Below, one piece after another: positions 1 to 9,112 of a DNA stretch of 64,000 bases. The notes under the pieces are model-generated. The model had not been told where the DNA came from and did no database searches. It saw only the letters and a list, made by a program, of their open reading frames with translations. This DNA is from Lewinellaceae bacterium (GTDB lineage: Bacteria > Bacteroidota > Bacteroidia > Chitinophagales > Saprospiraceae): the NCBI GenBank assembly GCA_020636445.1, contig JACJXV010000009.1, positions 1 through 64,000 on the forward strand. Direction: 5' to 3'. The stretch's first letter is position 1, and the number at the start of each line of letters is the position of its first letter. The translations under genes and the position numbers were made by a program.

Positions 1-248
1 CGCAGGATGGCGTTATCCTTGGTTCCCTGGGCACCATTGGCGAATAGCAGCAGGCTGATGATCAGTAAAAACAGACTGAGGGCCAGGATTCTCGGCATCA
101 GGGTAACATCCTGGGCGGAAGAAAGCTGGAAAAGCGGGAGAAAAATAGTCAGAAAGCCCGTGAAGAAGATAAATAAAGGGTAGGTAGGCTTCGCAGTTAC
201 AGTTTGGGCTTTACTCCCTTTCTTTGGAGATTGCAGCTTCTTTTTCAT
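1..248 (-). CDS. N-terminus of a membrane protein, truncated by window edge
   Basis: An ATG on the minus strand at 248 opens a frame with no stop that runs off the left edge, giving about 82 residues. The first 20 residues are lysine-rich (MKKKLQSPKKGSK), followed by a hydrophobic segment around residues 27-45 and a second one around 58-72, so this is the cytoplasmic start of a multi-pass inner-membrane protein. The segment between them contains TLMPR, which reminds me of O-antigen ligase/polymerase-like proteins of Bacteroidota, but the visible part is too short to decide. The 200 bp upstream, shared with the end of the GH43 gene, are AT-rich and hold no other gene. Confidence 0.6.
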   Translation of the reverse strand, partial: MKKKLQSPKKGSKAQTVTAKPTYPLFIFFTGFLTIFLPLFQLSSAQDVTLMPRILALSLFLLIISLLLFANGAQGTKDNAIL

Positions 249-452
249 GAGTATGGGTTTTCTAACTGGGAGTTACTTGATCGCCATTTTAGTAGTAGAA
301 TGAAACATTGATTTAACATGAAATATGACAATCGGTAAGGAACCACTTCTGTCTTCAATTACTACCAGGATTTTCTCAATAAAAGTATAACTTTTTACGG
401 AATCGTCCATCGGAAGTGACGGACAAGCCTTTCATTTGACTTGCCCCATTGG

Positions 453-2159
453 CTAATTGCGGGGAATATCCTTTAGCAGCCGCAAATACCCCTGGTAGTC
501 AACCCAGTCAAAATCAGCAAAGCCGCTGCCCGACAACCCATTACCGGTAGCATAAAGACCTAAGTAGGCACCGGTGTAACCTTTACTCAACAACCGGTTT
601 GCAGGGGTTTCCGCAAACGGCATAAAAGGACCCTCCGCTCCCGTGAGCGAGTAGGAAAAAGAATAGGAATGGTCGCGGGATTCAATTTTAAAAACGAGGG
701 TGTTTCGATAATCCGGGATAGCCGCTTCTTTTACAAGAACCTGAGTTTGGTTGGGCTCAGCCAGGGTTAGTTGCAGGTGAACTTGCTTGTTTTTTTGGAT
801 GACGGCGAAGGTGATGTGATTGTCGTCTTTTTGAACGATAGATACGCCTGCGGCACAGCCTTCTGCGGTTGGCTGAAAGGTCATGCTGGCCCGGTACTGG
901 AAATCACTTTCCTTTTGGCGGAAGCCCAGCAAACTGGCACTACCCCTTTTTTGGATAGTGGCAGGATGGGCAAATAACCGTAAGTATCCTTGCTTCGCTT
1001 GCAATGAATAGGTGCCTGGAGTGGGTACTCTGCGAAAATTCCACTCGGGGTTCAGCTGGCCACTATCAAAGTTATCGGCAAAGGCCTGGGTGTATTTTTG
1101 CGTGGTTCCCGGGAAGGGAACGGGTGTGAAGCGTTCTACTTTACCTGTTTGAGGTGCCACAACCGGCCATTCATATTGGATCGCTTTCCAGGCAAAAGGC
1201 TCTTTTTCCCATTGAACAGGCAGGAGGTAGGTTTCCCGGCCCATGTTGGATCCTCTTTCTTCATCACCGCGCACACCTAAGGCTACCATATACCAACGCC
1301 CATCAGGCAACTCCAGTAAATCAGCATGACCAGTGCTGTGCACCCAGTTGTCGTAGGAAAGATGCCGGGTAGTGAGAATCGGATTTCGGTCGTTGGCTAC
1401 GTAGGGGCCCCGTATCTGTGCGCTCGTAGCGATCATCATAGCATGATTATAGCTGGTGCCCCCTTCGGCGATCATTAAATAATAAGCCCCTTTGCGTTTG
1501 TAAAGGTGAGGCCCCTCGGCCCAAACGCCACCACAGGCTCCCCGCCAGAGATAGCTTCTTTCTCCTGTTAGTTGCCAGTTGGTCAGGTCTATTTCCTGTA
1601 ACCAGATTTCTCCTTCCCCCGGAAAGTTGGGATTCTCAGGAGAATGAGTGCCCACATACCAAACCTTGCCGTCATCGTCAAAGAAGATATCAGGATCGAT
1701 TCCTGGGGCACTCGCAAGTACGTGAGGTTCCGACCAGGGACCAGCCGGGTTTTGAGCGGTAATGATAAAGTTGACGAAGTCTGTTTCTTTCCGTTTTTCG
1801 TCGTAGTAAACGTTCGTGGTAATGATGTAAAACGTACCATTGTGGTGACGAATCGTCGGGGCGTGAATACCGCCATCAGACTGTACATCAACAAGGTTTA
1901 CCACCCCCGAACACTGTTCGGTGCGGTGCAGGCCATACCCGATCAGCTCCCAGTTGATGAGGTCCTTGCTGTGGTGTATAGGTAAGCCCGGGAAATATTC
2001 AAAGGAAGAGTTGACCAGGTAATAGTCATCCCCGACCCGGCAAATGGAGGGGTCGGGGTAGGCACCGGGGAGAATAGGATTGATAAATACATGCTGCTGG
2101 CAATAAATGCATTGGCTCAGGAACATGAATAAAATAAGGAGAGAAGTACGCTGCATCAT
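453..2159 (-). CDS. Secreted glycoside hydrolase family 43 (beta-xylosidase/arabinofuranosidase-like)
   Basis: 568 residues. Residues 1-20 form a signal peptide. The catalytic five-bladed propeller spans roughly 25-330 and shows the family triad: base Asp36 in AYPDPS, pKa-modulating Asp155 in GIDPDIFFDDDG, and general acid Glu215 in WAEGPHLY. Residues 350-560 form the C-terminal beta-sandwich found in many GH43 xylosidases. The start NPILPGAYPDPS resembles GH43 enzymes active on xylan and arabinan side chains; the exact substrate cannot be read from the sequence. It probably acts in the periplasm or at the cell surface. It lies on the same strand as the thioredoxin-like, PadR and GH1 genes, but at 58 bp or more from its neighbour. 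The frame is intact, unlike the next several genes. Confidence 0.9.
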   Translation of the reverse strand: MMQRTSLLILFMFLSQCIYCQQHVFINPILPGAYPDPSICRVGDDYYLVNSSFEYFPGLPIHHSKDLINWELIGYGLHRTEQCSGVVNLVDVQSDGGIHAPTIRHHNGTFYIITTNVYYDEKRKETDFVNFIITAQNPAGPWSEPHVLASAPGIDPDIFFDDDGKVWYVGTHSPENPNFPGEGEIWLQEIDLTNWQLTGERSYLWRGACGGVWAEGPHLYKRKGAYYLMIAEGGTSYNHAMMIATSAQIRGPYVANDRNPILTTRHLSYDNWVHSTGHADLLELPDGRWYMVALGVRGDEERGSNMGRETYLLPVQWEKEPFAWKAIQYEWPVVAPQTGKVERFTPVPFPGTTQKYTQAFADNFDSGQLNPEWNFRRVPTPGTYSLQAKQGYLRLFAHPATIQKRGSASLLGFRQKESDFQYRASMTFQPTAEGCAAGVSIVQKDDNHITFAVIQKNKQVHLQLTLAEPNQTQVLVKEAAIPDYRNTLVFKIESRDHSYSFSYSLTGAEGPFMPFAETPANRLLSKGYTGAYLGLYATGNGLSGSGFADFDWVDYQGYLRLLKDIPRN

Positions 2160-2217
2160 TGAAAGATTTTCATGATGCTCAAAGTATACATTCCCTCCTG
2201 ATTATCCAACCGGGAAC

Positions 2218-2694
2218 TCACTGACCTGTAGCGAAAGCAAGGATCTCCTCTCTGGTGGCAAAACTGCCAATGCGGCGATTTAATTCCTTACCCTGACCAT
2301 CGATGAGTAAGGTGGTTGGCCAGGCATACAAAAACAATTCTTGCTTTTGCCGATATACTGGAAATGGACCTGCGGTATTTTGATACCCTTCCGGGCAATC
2401 TCCACATAGGCTAACCAGGGTTGTTCCTTCCGGGTAGCTCCAGCTTGGTAAAAAGGGGAAGCTCCTCCAGGCAGGGGCGCACCAGGTTGCCCAAATATTA
2501 ACCAAAAAACGGTCAGTAGGGTTACCTGAAGGAAGATTCAAAACAGGAAAATCCTCCTGGGTTGGTTCCAGAACGACCGGTAAGGTGAGGATGTCCATGT
2601 TCTTCGCCTGATATTTACCGAAGAAGAAAGACCCGGTAAAAAATAGTAGGGCTACCCCGAAAAGTACGCCAATGATTAACATCAATTTACGCAT
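2218..2694 (-). CDS. Membrane-anchored thioredoxin-like protein with scrambled active site
   Basis: 158 residues. An N-terminal membrane anchor (residues 5-25) precedes a TlpA/thioredoxin-like fold. The expected WCxxC redox site reads WATWCAPAWRSFP, so the second cysteine is missing. In the overlapping frame the same DNA reads APCLEELPLFTKLE, the normal continuation of such a motif; adding one C to the C4 run at 2474-2477 (minus-strand sense) and removing one base near 2436-2440 restores WCAPC-LEELPLFTKLE-YPEGTTLV. I therefore infer two compensating indels about 35 bp apart rather than a natural change of the active site. A second pair, CGDC, lies around residues 97-100. Function by family: disulfide reductase or cytochrome c maturation-type thiol exchange outside the cytoplasm. 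Confidence 0.7.
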   Translation of the reverse strand: MRKLMLIIGVLFGVALLFFTGSFFFGKYQAKNMDILTLPVVLEPTQEDFPVLNLPSGNPTDRFLVNIWATWCAPAWRSFPFLPSWSYPEGTTLVSLCGDCPEGYQNTAGPFPVYRQKQELFLYAWPTTLLIDGQGKELNRRIGSFATREEILAFATGQ

Positions 2695-2703
2695 GAGAAA
2701 AAG

Positions 2704-3613
2704 TTAGGATAATGCAAATGGGTTAAACTGGAATAAATTGTTCGGTTTGTAAAGCTCGGAGGGTACGGTATTGCAGAAACACACTCCCCAGAGGACAATT
2801 CCGGCTACAATGCTTAGCACAGGGTGATTGGCCGCAAAGACCCACAGAATGGGTATGCCAAAGGAGCTGGAGAGCCTACGGCCTAACACCAGCAATTTTA
2901 GCTTTTTTTTTCCACCAGCCCCAGCCCATCATGCCGATTCCACCTATAACCATTGCCATCCATGAATAGGTGAGGCTACGCAGAAAAATAGTCTGCATTT
3001 TCTCAAATCCGGGATAATGGGTTAATGGGATTTGAAACCATTGGGCCTCATCCCCGATCATCAATATCAAACTGGATAATACCACCAGGACTAACCCTTT
3101 AAATGGCCAAAGCCAGGCCGGATGTCGTTGGGGAAGTAAATATCCCCAAAAGGTAAGCCAGCGACGGTGCCGGGTCATAAATAAAAGTAGGTTGCCAAGT
3201 TGCAGTAATGATATTAGGGCTAGCGGTATCCAGAGTAAGGCGGCCAGTAGGCGTTCAGATAAAGAAAACCATTGGGCAGTCAAAGCGAAGAGCATGAAGA
3301 GTATCATCCCCAGTGGTATCATCACTAAAACCTGGATGATGATGCCGAGATTGGCAAAGTGAAATAATTCGCGTTGCCAATGGGGGCGATGATGAACCAA
3401 ATATTGTTCCCGAAGGGAATCCGGAGCTCCCAGTCGATGCAGGCTTTGCTGAAAAGCCTGCTCCCGGTCAGGGTTTGGGTCACTTTCATAGCACAACAAA
3501 AGGTGATCCTCAAGCTCAGCTATATCAGCTAGCGTGAATACCCCGGTTGTGGCGAGATCATTTCGCCAACAGGAAAGAACTTGCGCTAAATTGAAGTTGT
3601 CTGCGTTGGCCAT
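2704..3613 (-). CDS. HAAS-type membrane protein partner of PadR (frameshifted)
   Basis: The first part (2876-3613) has a soluble helical N-terminus of about 75 residues with the pattern IAELEDHLL...EQAFQQSLHRLGAP, like the HAAS/DUF1700 or permease-prefix domains encoded next to PadR regulators, followed by five or so membrane segments. At 2903-2911 a run of nine A (gene sense) puts the frame into a stop after WWKKKAKIAGVRP. With eight A the frame continues as WWKKKLKLLVLG and through 2704, adding another membrane segment. I chose ATG 3613 (MANADNF) over 3646 because the repaired padR ends at 3586, giving a short translational overlap. Likely a membrane sensor or transporter-like protein controlled by the adjacent PadR; the function is unknown. 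Confidence 0.6.
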
Positions 3614-3934
3614 AGTTGTGCTAGTAATTGATTCATAAATTGCCATTGTTGCTGTTCGGCAGTAAGTTGCTTAAGGCCCCTCGGGGCTGAGCCGATAGTA
3701 GCGGCGCTTGCGCCCCGTATCAGGGGCTACGCGCCAATCGGAATGAATATATCCCTGGTTTTCCAATTTGTGCAGCACAGGGTAAAGCATGCCCTCTGTC
3801 CAGTGGATTTCATCCTTAGAGAGTACTTGAACCTGCCGGATTATTTCGTACCCATAACTCTCTCCCCGGGCTAAAATAGCCATGACCAGGGGAATGGAGG
3901 TGGCAGCAGTCAGGTCTTTACTGATTTTTTGCAT
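3586..3934 (-). CDS. PadR family transcriptional regulator (3' end frameshifted)
   Basis: The winged-helix domain is complete: SYGYEIIRQVQ, the recognition segment EGMLYPVLHKLENQGYI and the wing GRKRRYYRLSPEG are typical of PadR proteins. The uninterrupted frame stops at 3671 after RLSPEGP. Removing one C from GGGGCC just before it gives RLSPEGLKQLTAEQQQWQFMNQLLAQLW and a stop at 3586, matching the C-terminal dimerisation helix of the family; the length becomes about 115 residues, normal for the PadR-s1 class. It directly precedes and probably overlaps the HAAS-type membrane gene, the usual pairing. An 18-bp inverted repeat ends 2 bp before the start codon, so autorepression is likely. Confidence 0.8.
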
Positions 3935-3936
3935 AT

Positions 3937-3980
3937 ACCTTGAAGTGTTAGGTAAGTAAATATACCTAATACTTCAAGGT
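3937..3980. promoter_or_regulatory. Near-perfect inverted repeat, probable PadR operator
   Basis: The arms ACCTTGAAGTGTTAGGTA (3937-3954) and TACCTAATACTTCAAGGT (3963-3980) are reverse complements at 17 of 18 positions, with an 8-nt AT-rich spacer. The dyad begins 2 bp upstream of the padR start codon, where a bound repressor would block transcription or translation start. PadR proteins typically bind dyads at their own promoters; that this one is the operator is inference from position. Confidence 0.7.
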
Positions 3981-4016
3981 GTGTCAAGCTAGAGGTTCGT
4001 TTTTTTAATGGGCCCA

Positions 4017-5279
4017 TTACCCCGGCAACCGGTTCTGGCTAATAACTTCAGCGAACCAGTGTCCCGCTTTTTTGATTTCCCGCTTTTGGGTGGCGTAATC
4101 TATATGGATTAACCCAAACCGCTTGCTGAAACCATGTTGCCATTCGAAGTTGTCAGTGAGCGACCAAACCATATACCCTTTAACCTGGGCACCTTCAGCC
4201 ATGGCGCGTTGGACCTCCTGGAGATGCGCCTCCAGATACCGGATGCGGAAAGTCTCGTCGGTAGTGGCTACCCCGTTTTTCGGTAACAATAATGGGTTGC
4301 TCAACGTGATCGCGCAGATAGCTAAGAATTTCATAAATACCAGGAGGATGCCATACCCAACCCATATCGGTAACCTGATCATCAGGCCGGGCCGGAGTAG
4401 GAATAAGTCCTTTCAGGTAGAGGGTACTGTAGTAATTCAGGCCTACAAAGTCCAGGGTGCCTTTTAGTTGGGGGTCAATGCCTCCCCAACCAAGCGGGAA
4501 GCTTACCCGCCCGGTACTGACCGCATTGAAGAAAACCAGGTTGGCAAGGTGGTTCGCCCAACGGGCCGCCCAGCGATCGAGTATCCATTGGGGGCGGAAC
4601 GGTTGAAAATGCATAAAGGCAAAAGGCTACACCAACCGGGGATGCTGGAAAGTACTGCTTAATCGTGTGGTAACTGGCCGCATGCAAAGCAAAGAAGGTG
4701 CGGTATACCTTGCGGAAGGCAAGGGATTGTGCAGAAAAGGTGGAAATAACCCAACCAGGTAACTGGCCAGGGGAACGACATTTGGTTCATTGATAGGTAG
4801 CCAATAGTCGACCAGGTCGCCAAGGGCAGGAACTACCGTTTGCAGATATTCCCTAAAATGATGCAGACAATGGCGCTGTCGGCGAAAGCCACCCTGTTTT
4901 TCCAGCCAATGGGGAATCGTAAAATGATGCAGGCATAGCATGGTTTTGATGCCACGCTGCTGAAGTGCTTGTAGCTGCTGACGGTAGTGAACCAACGCTG
5001 CCTGGTCAGGCTGGTGAGGTTGTGGGAATACGCGCGACCACTCCACCGACATTCGGTGTATTTGCACCCCCATTTGCCGAGCAAGGTCAAAATCGGTTTC
5101 ATACCGATCCCAAAATTCAGTGGCCGGGCCACAGGCTTCCTCGATACGTCGTCGGCCAGGGGCTTCTTCAACTCTTTTTGCTCATAATGGTACCAGTCGC
5201 AGTGGTGGTTGTTGCCTTCCGTCTGGTATGCGGAGGCAGCTGTTCCCCAGAAAGCCGGTTGGAAAAGGGGCTGATCCAT
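4017..5279 (-). pseudogene. Glycoside hydrolase family 1 beta-glucosidase, five-frame-segment gene
   Basis: Pieces in shifting frames join into one GH1 enzyme of about 420 residues, close to the family length. Visible landmarks are FWGTAASAYQTEG at the start, EEACGPATEFWDRYE, the acid/base motif WLPINEPN, VGLNYYSTLYLKG, the nucleophile region PIIVTE followed by NGVATTDE, and GYMVWSLTDNFEW near the end. Four single-base changes repair it: an added G near 5164-5167, an added C at the run 4723-4725, one A removed at 4621-4624 (plus-strand view) and one removed from the run 4276-4280. All lie in homopolymers. It either decayed recently or carries consensus errors; the neighbours carry the same kind of damage. 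The enzyme would be cytoplasmic, as no signal peptide is visible. Confidence 0.8.
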
Positions 5280-5478
5280 CGTTTTGGTTGGAAATTACGT
5301 TTTTCCAGGGAAAGCGCGTGTTCAACTTTCTACCAATTTGCTTTCTCCTCGATTATGCCAAGCTGAACCTGCGCTAATAGCGTCAGGAAGGACTTCTCCG
5401 GCTTGCTTTTATGGGAAACATTCTTCAATTTGAAAAAACCCTAATCGGCTTGCATTCACTCACCTAAAGATAAGGCCT

Positions 5479-5854
5479 ATGTCGATCTTGTTCCTCACCC
5501 TGTTTACATCACTGTGTGGCATTAATTCCCCATGATAACGGAAGAACCGGCCGAGATACTCATAGCGGCTCTACAAACGGAAGCTTTCCAGGGTTTTCAT
5601 ACCAGCCTGGGCGCCCCTGGTTTGGCTCTCCTCGCCAACGAATACTTTGCCGATGGATCAACAGTACCCTACCCGAAAAGCCCATACCCGTATGGACGCG
5701 GGAGGGACTATTCATGCGGGCGATTCGCTATCCGGTAGAAGTTCCAGCCCTCAATTTTACCAAACGGAGAGCGGTGATTCGTATTCACTACCGGGATTTC
5801 CAGCAAACAATGGTACTGGTTAAGCGGAAAGGAACATGGGTGCTCAATAAGTGA
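5479..5854 (+). pseudogene. Small secreted or lipoprotein-like protein, frameshifted
   Basis: ATG 5479 starts a hydrophobic leader (SILFLTLFTSLCGINSP) that stops after 18 codons. Adding one C in the C-run before 5532 continues into the frame TEEPAEILIAALQTEAF up to about 5660, and a further shift leads to a third frame ending PALNFTKRRAVIRIHYRDFQQTMVLVKRKGTWVLNK with a stop at 5854. The end resembles the final strands of small NTF2-like or lipoprotein domains (VIRIHY...MVLVKR..GTWVLNK). I do not recognise the family. Repaired length is about 125 residues. It converges with the 3' end of mscS. Confidence 0.4.
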
Positions 5855-5856
5855 AA

Positions 5857-6720
5857 TCACCTTAAGATACGAGCTGAGGCGGGTAGTTTTTACTTCCACC
5901 AGATCTGCCGGCAGATGAATCCCGACTTTTGTTAGCGCCTGACTCACCAGGGTAATTGCCCGGGAGCGAACTTCCTGCTGACTTTCGGAGTGTTCGTAGG
6001 TGTGCATCCAAAATAAACCTTAATGGCAACGGTGCTGGCCTTAATGTCATCTACCACAACGGTAGGCGGGCGTTCTTCCTGCAGGATGCCTTTTATTTCC
6101 GGTAAAACCTCCTTGATGGTGCGAATGGCTAGGTCAAGGTCCGTCCTATACTCCACCCCGATGACAAAGTCGGACCGAATAAAACCATCCATGGTGAAGT
6201 TGAACAAGGGATTTTTCAGGATAACACTATTAGGCACGTAAACATCGCGGCCGTCAAAGGTTTTGATAATCGTTTCACGCAGGCTAAGGTGCATGATTTT
6301 GCCTTTTATATCCATGGTTTGGATGACATCGCCCACCCGAAACGGGCGTTTGAAGGCCAACATCACACCTGCCAGTAGGTTTTCACCGATATCTTTAAAG
6401 GCAAAACCGATTATAAAGGCCGTGATACCTGCCCCGGCAACTACCTGCGTGGCGGTGCGGGTCAGTCCCATTAAATTCAAAATCAGGATAATTCCAATAA
6501 TTAACAACAGAATTTGCAGGGCCTTACCCAGGAACATCCCCAAGAGGGCGTCAGCTCCTTTTTGCTTGACAAAATAATGGGCTACTCGCTTGAGTCGTCG
6601 GCCAAACCAGAGACTGGCTATAAAAATAAACAGAGCAAGGCCGAGCCGGGGCAGGTTTGCGCCCAACCAATTGCTGTAGGTGAGTAAAGTTTCCTGAAAC
6701 TGGGTGATAAATTCGAACAT
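5857..6720 (-). CDS. mscS: MscS family mechanosensitive ion channel (3' end frameshifted)
   Basis: The uninterrupted part (5944-6720) encodes three membrane segments, the pore helix region (residues about 90-125, with TAFIIGFAFKDIGENLLAGVMLAFKRPF split over the conserved MscS block), the beta domain with FRVGDVI and VYVPNSVIL, and the alpha/beta C-terminal domain. At 6010-6013 a T4 run shifts the frame; with five T the protein continues FWMHTYEHSESQQEVRSR and LPADLVEVKTTRL to near 5860, which matches a normal C-terminus of about 285 residues. The exact stop is uncertain because another indel may lie near 5870. Role: small-conductance tension-gated release valve in the inner membrane under osmotic downshock. 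It is divergent from atpD. Confidence 0.85.
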
Positions 6721-7031
6721 TACGTTTGGGTTAATGAGGTGGGGGGGGTAAAATGGTAAGCAGCATAAGGAGGGAAATTCTCCTGCTGGTCCTCCTAATT
6801 TCGCAAAAAATAGGCAGAACTGCCAATAAAACAGGGGATTTCGGCCGGGAAGAACGAAGTAGAATTTGGTTGCCCCGGACTTTTTTTGCTGGGCTACAAA
6901 ATTTTATTTTACACCACTTCGAGGGGTTGAAATTTTGCCTTGGCAATTGGTTGAATTTGCCTAATGAAACAAGGAGTTTTGGCCGCCGAAAAAAAAAGGG
7001 CGTTATTTTGAAAATGAAAAAGCAATTTGGC

Positions 7032-7062
7032 TTTTGATTATCAGCACAAAAGCCTAAATTTG
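7032..7062 (+). promoter_or_regulatory. Bacteroidota-type promoter of atpD
   Basis: TTTTG at 7032-7036 is followed after 18 nt by TAAATTTG at 7055-7062, matching the Bacteroidota consensus TTTG-N19-TAnnTTTG. It lies about 50 bp before the atpD start codon. The rest of the 390-bp mscS/atpD gap shows no gene; only short AT-rich and purine-rich runs. Confidence 0.6.
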
Positions 7063-7111
7063 TGCCGATTTTAGAGAACCCTTTTACGGAGCACATAAAG
7101 TTGAAGTAATC

Positions 7112-8623
7112 ATGGCAAATATCGGTCACGTTAAGCAAGTTATCGGCCCAGTGGTGGACGTAGCCTTCCCTACTGCGGATAGCTTGCCGGAGATCTACAA
7201 CGCATTGGAAATCAAAAGACCCGATGGCGGCTCGCTGATTTTGGAAGTACAGCAGCACTTAGGAGAGGATAGCGTTCGCGCTGTTGCAATGGACTCTACC
7301 GATGGGTTAACCCGGGGTACAGAGGTAACGGACCTGGACGAGCCCATTTCCATGCCGGTTGGTGAAGCCATTCGTGGCCGTTTGTTTAACGTTGTTGGGG
7401 ATGCCATTGACGGAATTGGTCAGGTTTCCCGCGAACATACGTATCCGATTCACCGGAAACCACCAGCTTACGAAGATCTTTCTACGGAGAAGGAAGTACT
7501 TTTCACGGGGATCAAAGTAATCGACTTGATCGAACCATACCTGAAAGGGGAAAAGATCGGTTTGTTCGGCGGTGCCGGTGTTGGTAAGACCGTATTGATT
7601 CAGGAGTTAATTAATAATATTGCCAAAGGCTATGATGGTATTTCGGTATTTGCCGGAGTAGGGGAGCGCACCCGTGAGGGGAACGACCTGATGCGGGAGA
7701 TGTTGGAAGCTGGCATTATCAGCTATGGCAAAGACTTTTTGCACTCCATGGAGGAAGGCGGCTGGGACTTGAGTAAAGTTACCGCTGAAGACCTGAAGCA
7801 ATCGAAGGCTACCTTCGTGTTCGGTCAGATGAATGAGCCTCCTGGTGCCCGTGCCCGTGTAGCCCTTTCAGGATTGACTATCGCCGAGTACTACCGGGAT
7901 GGTGATCTCAATGATCCTACGGGAGGTCGTGACATCTTATTCTTTATCGACAATATCTTCCGTTTCACCCAGGCGGGTTCGGAAGTATCGGCCTTGTTGG
8001 GCCGGATGCCTTCAGCTGTAGGTTACCAGCCAACGCTGGCAACCGAAATGGGTCTGATGCAGGAGCGGATTACCTCGACCCGTCGGGGATCGATTACTTC
8101 GGTACAAGCCGTTTACGTACCTGCGGATGACTTGACGGACCCTGCACCAGCAACGACTTTTGCGCACCTTGATGCCACTACGGTATTGAGTCGTAAGATT
8201 GCCGCTCAGGGTATTTATCCTGCCGTGGACCCGCTGGACTCTACGTCTCGGATCCTCGACCCGGCTATTGTTGGCGAAGAGCACTACCAGACAGCACAGC
8301 GGGTAATGAATATCCTGCAGCGCTACAATGAATTACTGGATATCATTGCTATCCTCGGGATGGAAGAATTGTCGGATGAAGATAAACAGGTTGTACACCG
8401 CGCTCGTCGGGTACAGCGCTTCTTGTCTCAGCCCTTCCACGTAGCCGAGCAGTTTACTGGTACTCCCGGGGTAATGGTACCGATTGAGGAAACGATCCGT
8501 GGCTTCAACATGATTATTGATGGTGAAGTAGACGAATATCCGGAAGCAGCATTTAACCTCAAAGGTTCGATTGACGAAGTGATCGAGGCCGGTAGAAAAA
8601 TGTTGGCTGAAGCAGCTCAATAA
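7112..8623 (+). CDS. atpD: ATP synthase F1 subunit beta
   Basis: 503 residues and unbroken. Walker A GGAGVGKT lies at residues 153-160, the Walker B region is ILFFIDNIFRFTQAGSEVSALLGR, and the DELSD-like segment reads MEELSDEDKQ. It forms the catalytic subunit of F1 with alpha and gamma. Compared with most bacterial sequences there is a short insertion before Walker B (AEYYRDGDLNDPTGGRD), an insertion region I associate with Bacteroidota. atpC follows at 84 bp; the other subunits are not in the window, so this is a separate atpDC unit as in many Bacteroidota. This is the only gene between 2.2 and 14.1 kb with no sign of a frameshift. Confidence 0.98.
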   Translation: MANIGHVKQVIGPVVDVAFPTADSLPEIYNALEIKRPDGGSLILEVQQHLGEDSVRAVAMDSTDGLTRGTEVTDLDEPISMPVGEAIRGRLFNVVGDAIDGIGQVSREHTYPIHRKPPAYEDLSTEKEVLFTGIKVIDLIEPYLKGEKIGLFGGAGVGKTVLIQELINNIAKGYDGISVFAGVGERTREGNDLMREMLEAGIISYGKDFLHSMEEGGWDLSKVTAEDLKQSKATFVFGQMNEPPGARARVALSGLTIAEYYRDGDLNDPTGGRDILFFIDNIFRFTQAGSEVSALLGRMPSAVGYQPTLATEMGLMQERITSTRRGSITSVQAVYVPADDLTDPAPATTFAHLDATTVLSRKIAAQGIYPAVDPLDSTSRILDPAIVGEEHYQTAQRVMNILQRYNELLDIIAILGMEELSDEDKQVVHRARRVQRFLSQPFHVAEQFTGTPGVMVPIEETIRGFNMIIDGEVDEYPEAAFNLKGSIDEVIEAGRKMLAEAAQ

Positions 8624-8707
8624 TACAAAGTTGCGGGGGTTGCCCCAGAAGGCGACCCAGCAACTTACTTTTTTGTCGTTCTCAAAACGGCTTACAAATT
8701 CAAGCGC

Positions 8708-9039
8708 ATGAATATCACGGTACTTACTCCGGATAAAGAAATTTTCCACGGAACAGTTGAGTCAGTTAAGGTGCCTGGGGTATCTGGTGAATTCCAGGTG
8801 CTTAAGAATCACGCTCCGATTGTTTCAGCTCTCGGAAAGGAAACATTACAATTGTAACGTCCATCGGCGAGTATCGCTATTTCGATGGTGAAAGTGGCTC
8901 GATTAAAACAGCCAGCCAACCCGGACGCCGCATTGTTTATGCGATTCATGCCGGGTTTATAGAAGTACTTAATAATGAGGTGTCGCTCCTGATCCAGGGG
9001 TTGAGGAAAAAGGTGCCTAAGAAATATCCAAACGAATAA
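8708..9039 (+). CDS. atpC: ATP synthase F1 subunit epsilon (frameshifted)
   Basis: The gene starts normally (MNITVLTPDKEIFHGTVESVKVPGVSGEFQVLKNHAPIVSAL) but hits a stop at 8855. Adding one G to GG at 8839-8840 restores GKGNITIVTSIGEYRYFDGESG and the rest of the beta-sandwich. A second missing G in the run 8997-9000 would replace the unusual tail LRKKVPKKYPNE (stop 9037) with QGVEEKGA and a stop at 9018, an ending typical of the family in Bacteroidota. Epsilon couples the F1 rotor to FO and inhibits ATP hydrolysis. Because atpC is a housekeeping gene, its disruption argues that the indels here are consensus errors. Confidence 0.85.
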
Positions 9040-9053
9040 GCCTTTTTTAAGAG

Positions 9054-9085
9054 GGGAGCCTCCGGACCGGAGGCTCCCTTTCTCG
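9054..9085 (+). terminator. Terminator after atpDC, probably bidirectional
   Basis: GGGAGCCTCCGG, a single A, and its exact reverse complement form a 12-bp GC-rich stem at 9054-9078, followed by TTTCTCG. On the other strand it is followed by a run rich in T and A (9040-9050). It separates atpC from the convergent anti-sigma gene. Confidence 0.85.
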
Positions 9086-9112
9086 TCTTTTGCCTGGCAA
9101 AGGGAAAAATAC

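Noticed and set aside
453..5279. GH43 and GH1 genes as a polysaccharide utilisation locus
   Set aside because: No SusC/SusD pair or dedicated regulator is present, and unrelated genes lie between them.
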